A DNA stretch of 9,474 nucleotides from Vulcanimicrobiota bacterium. Its GTDB lineage: Bacteria; Vulcanimicrobiota; Vulcanimicrobiia; Vulcanimicrobiales; Vulcanimicrobiaceae. Positions within the stretch are counted from its first letter, which is position 1; each line of letters starts with the position of its first letter. Made by a program: the position numbers and the translations under genes. Positions 1 through 6,676 of this stretch are shown here, in pieces. The stretch spans positions 1 to 9,474 of the forward strand of contig JACRTZ010000172.1 of assembly GCA_014304965.1 (NCBI GenBank). Reading direction: 5' to 3'. The notes beneath the pieces were generated by a model. It was not told the DNA's origin. It saw only the letters and a list, made by a program, of their open reading frames with translations, and made no database searches.

Positions 1-60
1 ACTATACCGAACCCCGCGCCGGTGCGTCAAGCATCCAAAGAGCGGCGGCAGCGCGTTTGA
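1..60 (+). CDS. 3' end of an unidentified upstream gene
   Basis: Reading frame 1 is open from the left edge and ends at a TGA at 58-60, giving the last 19 residues of a protein (TIPNPAPVRQASKERRQRV). The tail is basic and carries no recognisable motif, so no function is offered. The reason to call it is the junction: its stop codon overlaps the TTG start of the next gene by four bases (TTGA, 57-60), a common arrangement for translationally coupled genes. This also supports the otherwise weak TTG start of the downstream gene. The caveat is that the downstream frame is also open to the window edge, so the true start of that gene could lie further left. Confidence 0.5.
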   Translation, partial: TIPNPAPVRQASKERRQRV

Positions 61-2054
61 GCGCTCCCAGGCGATATCGAACTGCGCTGACGGTCGCGCT
101 TGCAATTGCGCTCCTGGCTGCGACGTTCGTCGCCGTCGTGCGCGTGCGAGCCGAGCGGGATTCGCGGCGCGTCGAGATCGCGATGGACTACCCCGACTTC
201 TCGTCGCTGGCGCGTTCGTACGCTTATAATGAAGAGCAGTTCTTGGTCGCCCTGCGCCGCGCGGGGCTCACCTCGCTCGCCGTTTCCGAGGAACTGGGCG
301 GCAACATCAACGCGGGGACTGCCGCGCTGCTCGTCCCCGGGTCGCAGCTGATCGACCAAGCACGGCTCTCGAACGTCTCCGATCCGACGCTCGCGGGCCT
401 CGTGCGTGGCGGAAAGGCGCGTCCGGACGAGTTGTACCTGCTCGTGTACGATCCGCGCGAGGTTGCGCGGTACCGGCGCGCACTCGGCTTGCATCTGAGC
501 GCGCACGCCGTCCGGACCCTGCGAACGGCCAACCCGACCGTTCTCGCCATCCGCACGCAGAGCGATTTCTTCAACAATCTCGGTATGGGACTGCCGGCCG
601 AGCCGATGCGGATCGCGTCGCACCTCAAGCTCTTGCTCGTCCCGCGCGTTCAGAACGACGAGCGTTTCGGAAAGGCGGAGATCGACCGCTTTTTCGGCGC
701 ATTCGAAGAAGGCGAAAAGCCGAGCACGGCCATTTTCTTCGGGACGCGCAACGAAGTGATCGGGTATCCCGACCACCTCGACGATACGGCGGCGGCGCTC
801 AAACGAACCGGCATCAATTTCGGTTCGATCGAGGTCTACGATCGCAACCAAGTCCAGAAGGGGAATGAGGGACTCGCACAGCGCGCGATCGAGCGCACGA
901 CGCGCGTGCAAGCGATCTCGAAACTGGAACTCGATAAGCTCGACTTCGAAACGGTTGTCGCGCGCTATCTCCTAGGCGTGCGAGAACGCAACGTGCGCGT
1001 CGTGTACTTGCGGCCGTTCTTGCACGCGCGCGGGGACGCTTCGCTCGAAAAGACGAACGTCGAGATGATCTCGCGGATCGCCGGCGGGCTGCGGGCGCGC
1101 GGTTACAAACTCGGGCGCGCTACGCCGGTGCCGCCGTTTGCCATCAATCCCATCGCGATCGCGCTCGTGTCGCTCGCAGTGCCTGCGATTTTGCTGCTGC
1201 TGCTCGAAGCGTTCGGGATTCGGCGACCGCGGCTCGTCTACGCGCTGTTCGCGGCCGACCTGCTCTTGGTCGCGCTCGGTTACGTGAGCCATCACGATCT
1301 GCTCGCGCGAAAGGCGATCGCGCTCGTCGGCGCCATCGCTTTCAGCACGATGGGTTTCGTGGCGATTCCGCGCGCCTTCACTTTGCCCGAGCCCTCTACG
1401 TACGGCGGAGCGCTGGTCGCGGGTTTGCGAACGCTCGGCGTCGCGCTGGCGTTCGCGCTGATGGGCGCGCTGATCGTCGTCGGGTTGCTCTCCGTGCCGT
1501 TGCTGATGGAGGCAATCGACACGTTCACCGGGGTCAAGCTCGTGATCGTCGTCCCGCCGCTGCTGGCGTTTCTGCTGTACGTCTACACGCGGCGCTTCGG
1601 CAACGTCGCGCCCTCGCCCGCGGCAAGCGCGCTCGAACCCGTGCGCATATACCAACTGATTACCCTGACGGTCCTCGCGATTGGCGCGTTCCTGTACGTC
1701 TCGCGCAGCGGAAACCAAAGCGACATCGCGCCCTCTTCTTTTGAAATCGCGCTGCGCTCGAATTTGACAGCCCTGCTCGGCGTACGTCCGCGTTTCAAGG
1801 AGTTCGCGATCGGCTTTCCCTTGCTGATGTTGCTTCCGGCCTTACGTCTGGAACACCGGCGGCTTACGGGCTGGCTGTTCGCGATTGCTGCCGCGATCGG
1901 AACGGCCGACGTGATCGACACGTTTTCGCACCTGCACACGCCGCTCTTCGTTTCTTTCTTACGCATCGTCAACGGCGCGGTCGTCGGGATCGTCGTGGGC
2001 GCCGTGCTGATCGCGCTGTATCGAGCCTTCGTGCGCACGCGCTCGCGCGCCTGA
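57..2054 (+). CDS. DUF5693 family polytopic membrane protein
   Basis: This is a 665-residue membrane protein of the uncharacterised DUF5693 family. After a short basic N-terminus there is one hydrophobic helix (about residues 10-29). A large extracytoplasmic domain follows (about 35-355), beginning with the family-like segment VEIAMDYPDFSSLA and then an alpha/beta-type stretch around LRRAGLTSLAVSEE. The C-terminal third holds roughly eight to nine membrane helices (about 362-385, 393-410, 419-436, 454-481, 493-510, 530-547, 582-596, 604-619, 637-656). The motif VRPRFKEFAIGFP near residues 576-588 matches a conserved DUF5693 signature. In many Firmicutes this family is encoded next to csaB, as here (5-nt gap), so a role in making, exporting or modifying the pyruvylated cell-wall polymer is inferred; its biochemistry is unknown. 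The start is a TTG with only a weak purine-rich stretch upstream. It is preferred because it overlaps the preceding stop, but no in-frame stop is visible upstream within the window. Confidence 0.85.
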   Translation: MSAPRRYRTALTVALAIALLAATFVAVVRVRAERDSRRVEIAMDYPDFSSLARSYAYNEEQFLVALRRAGLTSLAVSEELGGNINAGTAALLVPGSQLIDQARLSNVSDPTLAGLVRGGKARPDELYLLVYDPREVARYRRALGLHLSAHAVRTLRTANPTVLAIRTQSDFFNNLGMGLPAEPMRIASHLKLLLVPRVQNDERFGKAEIDRFFGAFEEGEKPSTAIFFGTRNEVIGYPDHLDDTAAALKRTGINFGSIEVYDRNQVQKGNEGLAQRAIERTTRVQAISKLELDKLDFETVVARYLLGVRERNVRVVYLRPFLHARGDASLEKTNVEMISRIAGGLRARGYKLGRATPVPPFAINPIAIALVSLAVPAILLLLLEAFGIRRPRLVYALFAADLLLVALGYVSHHDLLARKAIALVGAIAFSTMGFVAIPRAFTLPEPSTYGGALVAGLRTLGVALAFALMGALIVVGLLSVPLLMEAIDTFTGVKLVIVVPPLLAFLLYVYTRRFGNVAPSPAASALEPVRIYQLITLTVLAIGAFLYVSRSGNQSDIAPSSFEIALRSNLTALLGVRPRFKEFAIGFPLLMLLPALRLEHRRLTGWLFAIAAAIGTADVIDTFSHLHTPLFVSFLRIVNGAVVGIVVGAVLIALYRAFVRTRSRA

Positions 2055-2059
2055 CCGCG

Positions 2060-3136
2060 TTGCGCTTTCTCCTCAGCGGTTATTACGGGTTCGCGAACCT
2101 CGGCGACGAGGCGTTGCTCGCACAAATCGTTTCGGGTCTGCGCGTGCGCTGGCCGCTCGCCGAGATCGTGGTGTTGTCCGCCGAACCCGAAGAGACGGCA
2201 CACCGTCTGCGCGTGCGGGCCGTTCCGCGAATGGATTTCGGTGCGGTGCGCCGCGCGATCGACGACAGCGACGTCGTTCTGTCGGGCGGCGGCGGCCTGT
2301 TACAGAGCGGCACGAGCCTCAAGAGCCTGTTATACTACGCTGGCATCATTCGCAGTGCCGTCAACGCCAAGAAGCGTACGATGATCTTCGCGCAATCCAT
2401 CGGTCCGCTCGATTTTTGGGGCCGTCAAACCGTCCGCGAGTGCTGCAAAGGTGTGACCGCCGCGACCGTGCGCGACGAGCGTTCGCGCGAATTGCTCGCG
2501 TCGCTGCTGCCGGCAGTGCCCGTCGAACTGACGGCCGATCCGGTATTTCTCTACGAGCCGCCCGAAGCGCCGCCCGACCTGACGCGCTTCGGTTTGGGCC
2601 CGCAGAGCGAACCCTTCGTCCTCTTCGCCGTTCGCAAGACGTCGCGCTTCGTCGATGCGGTCGCCGTCCTAGCGCGAGCGGCGGACCGGCTTGCCGAGGT
2701 GCACGGAGCGCGCGTCGCCTTCGTTCCGTTCGGCGGTGCGGGCGACGCCGAGGCGGCAAGCCGCGTCATCCGTCGCTGCCGCTCGCAACCCGCCCTCGTC
2801 GAACTCGACGATCTCGACGCGGTCGCGGCGGCAATTGCGCGCGCCCGCTTGGTGGTCGGCGTGCGTTTGCACGCGCTCATCCTCGCGGTCCGTCTCGGGA
2901 CGCCCTTCCTTGCGGTTTCCTACGACCCGAAGGTGTCGGCGCTCTCGGCCGACGCCGACTACCCGCTCGCGCCGCTCTGGTCCGTCGAAGGTCGCGCACC
3001 AGAACGCGACGTGGAAGCCCGCGTAGACGAAGCGTGGGCGCGACGCGAAGAACTCGCCGCCCACTTGCGCGCGGTCTACCCGCGCTTTCGCGCCGCCGCG
3101 GACGCGAACTTCGCCGCGCTCGCGCGCATCGTATAA
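2060..3136 (+). CDS. csaB: CsaB-type polysaccharide pyruvyl transferase
   Basis: This 358-residue protein belongs to the polysaccharide pyruvyl transferase family, CsaB type. CsaB adds a ketal-linked pyruvate from phosphoenolpyruvate to a cell-wall-bound polysaccharide, creating the ligand for SLH-domain surface proteins. Visible family features are the N-terminal GYYGFANLGDEALL (residues 8-21), the glycine-rich LSGGGGLLQSG (74-84), FAQSIGPL (110-117), the TADPVFL strand (158-164), FAVRKT (189-194) at the start of the second half, and GVRLHALILA (267-276) followed by SYDPKVSAL (287-295). Length is normal for the family. The gene starts with TTG five bases after the DUF5693 stop. No good ribosome binding site is visible, so translational coupling is likely. 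No other usual start codon in this frame precedes it. The closely spaced neighbour supports a shared role in envelope assembly. Confidence 0.92.
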   Translation: MRFLLSGYYGFANLGDEALLAQIVSGLRVRWPLAEIVVLSAEPEETAHRLRVRAVPRMDFGAVRRAIDDSDVVLSGGGGLLQSGTSLKSLLYYAGIIRSAVNAKKRTMIFAQSIGPLDFWGRQTVRECCKGVTAATVRDERSRELLASLLPAVPVELTADPVFLYEPPEAPPDLTRFGLGPQSEPFVLFAVRKTSRFVDAVAVLARAADRLAEVHGARVAFVPFGGAGDAEAASRVIRRCRSQPALVELDDLDAVAAAIARARLVVGVRLHALILAVRLGTPFLAVSYDPKVSALSADADYPLAPLWSVEGRAPERDVEARVDEAWARREELAAHLRAVYPRFRAAADANFAALARIV

Positions 3137-3147
3137 GGAGCGCTGCC

Positions 3148-3155
3148 GAAGAGAG
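3148..3155 (+). promoter_or_regulatory. probable ribosome binding site for ileS
   Basis: GAAGAGAG lies nine bases before the GTG at 3165 and favours that start over the ATG three codons later at 3174, which would be 18 bases away. A better Shine-Dalgarno match, AAGGAG at 3135-3140, overlaps the csaB stop codon but is 24 bases from the GTG and has no start at the usual distance. The 28-nt csaB-ileS gap is far too short for a T-box leader of the kind that controls ileS in many Firmicutes. Confidence 0.4.
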
Positions 3156-3164
3156 CCGAACCCG

Positions 3165-5981
3165 GTGCGTTCCATGTCCGGCGACCAAACCCCGAAAAAC
3201 GACTACCGCGCCACGTTGAACTTGCCGAAAACGGATTTTCCGATGCGCGGCGACTTGCCCAAACGCGAGCCGGCGCGGGTGGCGTGGTGGCAGGAGCACC
3301 GCTCGTACGAGCGGCGTCTCGAGCGCAATGCCGCCGGCGGGCGTTGGATTCTGCACGACGGTCCGCCGTATGCGAACGGTGCGCCGCATATGGGTTCGTT
3401 TCTCAATCGCGTGCTCAAGGACGTCTTCGTCAAGGTTCATCTCCTCGACGGCAAGTTTGCCAATTTCGTCCCGGGCTGGGACATGCACGGACTTCCGATC
3501 GAGTTCGAGACGCTCAAACACCTCAAACTCGATTTCCGCACCGTCGATCCCATCGAGTTGCGAGCGAAATGTCGCGCGCACGCGTTGCACTGGCTCGACG
3601 TGCAGCGCGCGGCGTTCGTTCGCATGGGGACGTTCGGCGATTACGATCACCCCTATCGTACGATCGACGCCGGCTTCGAAGCGGTGATCGTCGAAACGCT
3701 CGCCGATCTCGCCGATGCGGGCCAACTCTACAAAGGCCTACGCTCGACGCTGTGGTGCATCCACGACGAGACGGCCCTCGCCGAGGCCGAGATCGAGTAC
3801 AAGGATCGCATCTCGCCCTCGATCTACGTCCGGTTTCGCGCGGACGAAGCACAGCGAGCGGACCTCCTCGCGCGCGCGGGCGTAAGCGCTGCGGGCGATG
3901 TGCCGCTTTCGGTCCTGATCTGGACGACGACGCCGTGGACCCTGCCTGCAAACGTCGCGATCGCACTCAAACCTGAAGCGGAGTACGGGATCTATCGGCG
4001 CGGCGATGAGTTGCTGCTCGTTGCCGACCGCTTGGCGGAAAGCGTGTTTGCGCTGTCGCCCGGGCCGGCCGCGGAGCGCGTCGGCGGAGCGCAGGGCAGC
4101 GCGTTCGTCGGCGGCGCCGTGCGACATCCGTTCTTCGATCGCGATTCGGCCCTGGTGGGCGCAGACTACGTCGAACTCGAAACCGGGACCGGCGCCGTGC
4201 ACACGGCGCCCGGGCACGGTGCCGACGATTTCGACACCGGCATGAAGTTCGGATTGCCGATCCTCAATCCGGTTGACGCGCGCGGCATCTTCACGAGCGA
4301 GGCCGGACCCTATGCCGGCTTGCGCATCTTCAATGCGAATCCGACGATCGTTGCCGACCTGCGGGCGAGCGGTGCCCTCTTTGCGGACGCGGAGCTCGAA
4401 CATTCGTACCCGCATTGCTGGCGTTGTAAGAATCCGGTCATCTTTCGCGCGACCTCGCAGTGGTTTATCGCACTCGATGTCAATCGCTTGCGCAAACGCG
4501 TCGAGGAGCGAATTCCCGACATTCGCTGGCACCCCACCTGGGGCGAGAATCGGATGTACCAAACGATCGCGAGCCATCCGGAGTGGTGCATCTCTCGTCA
4601 GCGCACATGGGGCACGCCGATCCCGGCGATCGTCTGCCGCGGCTGCGGCGAATCGGTCCTGGATTCTGCGGTTGCGCGTAACGTCGCGCGCGCCTTTCGC
4701 GAGCGTGGCTCGGAAAACGGCAACGCGTCCGACGTCTGGTGGACGGAGCCGCTTGCGACATTTTTGCCCGAGGGCTTTGCTTGCCGCGGGTGCGGCGCCA
4801 CGGAGTTCGACAAAGAGTTCAATATCGTGGACATTTGGTTCGAGTCCGGCGTAACGCACCGCGCGGTGCTCAAGGGCCGCGACGATTTACATTGGCCGGC
4901 GGACCTCTACCTCGAGGGCAGCGATCAGTACCGGGGCTGGTTTCGCAGCAATCTCGTGACCGCGGTTGCAACCATGGGCGCGCCACCGACGAAGGCGATC
5001 GTGTCGGCCGGCTGGGTCGTGGATTCCGAAGGCCGGGCGATGCACAAGTCTGCCGGCAACTACGTGGCGGCGACCGAAGCGATGAACACCTACGGGGCCG
5101 ACGTCTTGCGGTTGTGGACGGCAGCCGTCGAGTTCACGGCCGATATGCGCTTTGGTGATGAGATCGTCGGCGCGGTCGGCAGCGTCTATCGCAACTTCCG
5201 TTACCGTTTGCGCATGCTGCTGGGGCTGCTGGATGGGCTCACGCCCGAGAGGCTCATCGAGCGGGCCGATTTGCGACCGCTCGACCGGCTCGCGCTCGCG
5301 CGGCTCGACGACGTCGCGCACGCCGTCGTGCGCGCCTATCGCGAATTTCGTTTACACGACGTGTACCTCGCGTTGATCGCGTTCGACGACGAACTGTCGG
5401 GGTTCTACATCGATGCGCTCAAAGAGCCGCTGTACACCGGTGCTCCGGACGGCGCGCGCCGGCGAAGCGGTCAGAGCGCCGCATTCGCGATTTTACGTTC
5501 CCTCTGTGCGCTGCTTGCGCCCATTCTTTCCTTTACGGCGGAAGAAGCGTGGCAAAGCGTTCCCGAGACGCTGCGCGGCAACGCGGAGTCGGTGTTCGAC
5601 CTACCGCTGCCGCACGGCAGCGAGCGCGGAACGAAGGAGAGCGAAGAACTGTCGTTCTGGGAAACGCTCAAACGCTTGCGGGGGTCGGCTGCCGCAGCGG
5701 AAGGCATGCGCGACTTCCAGCTGCAGGGCATCGTGCACGTGCCGCCGGCGATGCTGCCGCGCTTTTCGGCGCTCGGCGACGACCTGCGCGAAGCATTGAT
5801 CGTTTCAGCCGTTCGGATCGAAGACGACGTCGCACCCGACGGTCAGCCCTGGCTGCAATTGGAGCCGGCCGCAGGCGGCAAGTGCGCGCGCTGCTGGAAA
5901 ACGCGTCCGCTCGGCGCGGACCCCGCGCATCCGGTTCTCTGCGCGCAGTGCGCGGAGATCGTGAACGCCTTACCGCGCTGA
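3165..5981 (+). CDS. ileS: isoleucyl-tRNA synthetase, bacterial type
   Basis: This enzyme charges tRNA-Ile with isoleucine in the cytoplasm. It has 938 residues, the same as the E. coli enzyme, with a typical N-terminus (TLNLPKTDFPMRGDLPKREP). The class I ATP site is PPYANGAPHMGS (67-78), with HMGS in place of the usual HIGH. The editing domain is present: WTTTPWTLPAN (253-263) and HTAPGHGADDFD (346-357), including the conserved aspartate region. The central part shows SYPHCWRC (C418, C421), CISRQRTWGTPIP, and two cysteine pairs (C491/C494 and C540/C543). The second signature reads AMHKS (625-629) in place of KMSKS. The C-terminal zinc finger is complete (C907, C910, C926, C929, with CWKTR). 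The chosen GTG start has a plausible ribosome binding site; the ATG at 3174 is an alternative. The gene appears cotranscribed with csaB, 28 bases upstream. Confidence 0.97.
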   Translation: MRSMSGDQTPKNDYRATLNLPKTDFPMRGDLPKREPARVAWWQEHRSYERRLERNAAGGRWILHDGPPYANGAPHMGSFLNRVLKDVFVKVHLLDGKFANFVPGWDMHGLPIEFETLKHLKLDFRTVDPIELRAKCRAHALHWLDVQRAAFVRMGTFGDYDHPYRTIDAGFEAVIVETLADLADAGQLYKGLRSTLWCIHDETALAEAEIEYKDRISPSIYVRFRADEAQRADLLARAGVSAAGDVPLSVLIWTTTPWTLPANVAIALKPEAEYGIYRRGDELLLVADRLAESVFALSPGPAAERVGGAQGSAFVGGAVRHPFFDRDSALVGADYVELETGTGAVHTAPGHGADDFDTGMKFGLPILNPVDARGIFTSEAGPYAGLRIFNANPTIVADLRASGALFADAELEHSYPHCWRCKNPVIFRATSQWFIALDVNRLRKRVEERIPDIRWHPTWGENRMYQTIASHPEWCISRQRTWGTPIPAIVCRGCGESVLDSAVARNVARAFRERGSENGNASDVWWTEPLATFLPEGFACRGCGATEFDKEFNIVDIWFESGVTHRAVLKGRDDLHWPADLYLEGSDQYRGWFRSNLVTAVATMGAPPTKAIVSAGWVVDSEGRAMHKSAGNYVAATEAMNTYGADVLRLWTAAVEFTADMRFGDEIVGAVGSVYRNFRYRLRMLLGLLDGLTPERLIERADLRPLDRLALARLDDVAHAVVRAYREFRLHDVYLALIAFDDELSGFYIDALKEPLYTGAPDGARRRSGQSAAFAILRSLCALLAPILSFTAEEAWQSVPETLRGNAESVFDLPLPHGSERGTKESEELSFWETLKRLRGSAAAAEGMRDFQLQGIVHVPPAMLPRFSALGDDLREALIVSAVRIEDDVAPDGQPWLQLEPAAGGKCARCWKTRPLGADPAHPVLCAQCAEIVNALPR

Positions 5982-5986
5982 CGCGG
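5973..5986. other. short GC hairpin over the ileS stop codon
   Basis: CCGCG-CTGA-CGCGG forms a perfect five-base-pair stem with a four-base loop that contains the ileS stop codon. It lies where ileS and the opposing hydrolase remnant end only five bases apart. There is no run of T on either side, so it is not a standard intrinsic terminator, and such short GC stems arise by chance in DNA of this composition. No better terminator is visible at this junction. Confidence 0.2.
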
Positions 5987-6112
5987 CTACTGGTTGAACG
6001 GGTACTCGCTGATCCAGTGAAAGCCGCGCTTGTTGAGCTGAAGCGTGCGCTCGTCGAAGCGTTGCAATACGACCTCGAGCGCGTGCCCTTCGAAGCGTCC
6101 GCGCAGCGTCAT
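5987..6112 (-). other. C-terminal fragment of an unidentified protein
   Basis: In the frame ending at the TAG at 5987-5989 there are about 41 residues of natural-looking sequence, from MTLRGRFEGHALEVV to RGFHWISEYPFNQ. Codons such as TTC, GAG, CTC, AAC and CAG match the host style. It does not look like the C-terminal half of an alpha/beta hydrolase, which should supply an Asp and a His at defined places. The ending is reminiscent, from memory only, of a conserved RGFHWINE-type C-terminus in uncharacterised membrane-associated bacterial proteins. It has an ATG at 6110-6112 but no ribosome binding site, so an independent 41-residue gene is less likely than a fused remnant. Confidence 0.4.
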
Positions 6113-6626
6113 CCATCGCAAGCGCGGGTCCCGAGCCGAGCGAATATGCGAGTACGTACGCCGGGGCCGTGCCGGCAACCTGAGCGGTGAAATAGCGATA
6201 TGCGTCGAGCGACGACGCAGTGATGTTCGGGATGGTGCCGCGACCGGCGCTTTCGCCGAAACCGGAATAGTCGAAGACGAACGACGTAATGCCGTGCTTG
6301 CGCAGCATGTGCTGCACGCCGCTCCAGCCGGTCGCCGTATCTTCGAGGCCGTGAAGGATGAAGAGCGCCGCGCGCGGTCTTTCGGACGTGCGCACGACGT
6401 AGCCCGCGAGCAGCGAACCCGAATCGGGAACGCCGACGCGCTCGGACGCATCGCGCGGGTCCGACGGCATCGTCGCGAAAGCGCGATGCGAGTCGAACTG
6501 CGAGAGATCGAACGCATCGAGCGCGGCCGGACTCCACGCGAAGCCGGCGAGCGCCAATACGAACGCTCCGGCTCCGGCCAGCGCCATGCGCATGCCGGTA
6601 TCTCGACGATCCCGACGCAAGCTCAA
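5987..6626 (-). pseudogene. disrupted secreted alpha/beta hydrolase
   Basis: The N-terminal half is a convincing alpha/beta hydrolase of the serine-aminopeptidase/lysophospholipase-like type. It starts at a TTG (6624-6626) eight bases after a strong AGGAG. A basic leader (SLRRDRRDTGMRM) and a hydrophobic stretch (about residues 15-35) form a probable signal peptide or anchor. The oxyanion-side motif FILHGLED (about 89-96), FDYSGFGESAG (118-128) and the nucleophile elbow LAYSLGSGPAL (S162) follow. After the elbow, near 6110-6120, this frame turns into arginine/alanine-rich sequence typical of a wrong frame and runs to a stop inside the ileS end (5970). A natural-looking frame one step over ends in a TAG at 5987-5989. 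Even read across the shift the protein would have only about 210 residues and would lack the acid and histidine expected in the second half. I infer an internal deletion or rearrangement; an assembly error is the alternative. Confidence 0.6.
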
Positions 6627-6676
6627 AGGTACGTCTCCTACAGGATGCGCGAACGGCGCGCACGATACAAGATACG
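6627..6676. promoter_or_regulatory. divergent promoter spacer, hydrolase/ilvE
   Basis: Fifty bases separate the hydrolase TTG from the ilvE ATG, and both genes read outward, so both promoters must lie here or extend into the genes. The only AT-richer patch is GATACAAGATACG (6664-6676), directly before the ilvE ATG. It could be a weak -10 element for either direction (TATCTT or TATCGT on the minus strand). No -35 element and no ribosome binding site for ilvE are evident, so a very short or leaderless ilvE transcript is possible. This is inference. Confidence 0.3.
6635..6639 (-). promoter_or_regulatory. ribosome binding site of the hydrolase remnant
   Basis: The + strand CTCCT at 6635-6639 is AGGAG on the minus strand, eight bases before the TTG at 6624-6626. 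It is the strongest Shine-Dalgarno match I noticed in the window and decides the start: the two downstream ATGs (6593 and 6587) would cut off the basic part of the signal peptide and have no such site. Confidence 0.65.

Noticed and set aside
27..911. Long minus-strand open frame (294 residues) opposite the DUF5693 gene
   Set aside because: Arg/Glu/Val-rich translation with no motif, lying wholly antisense to a well-supported gene; long antisense frames are expected in GC-rich DNA.
972..1718. Minus-strand open frame (248 residues) rich in Arg, Gln and Asp
   Set aside because: It mirrors the hydrophobic codons of the DUF5693 membrane helices on the other strand; its composition is an artefact of that.
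3301..3312. Perfect 12-base palindrome GCTCGTACGAGC
   Set aside because: Lies inside conserved ileS coding sequence and is not repeated elsewhere in the window; most likely chance.
3738..4859. Minus-strand open frame of 373 residues inside ileS
   Set aside because: Fully antisense to conserved IleRS catalytic and editing sequence; no recognisable domain and no start signals.
5973..5986. Intrinsic terminator for ileS
   Set aside because: Only a five-base-pair stem and no T-run on either strand; kept as a weak hairpin and not called a terminator.
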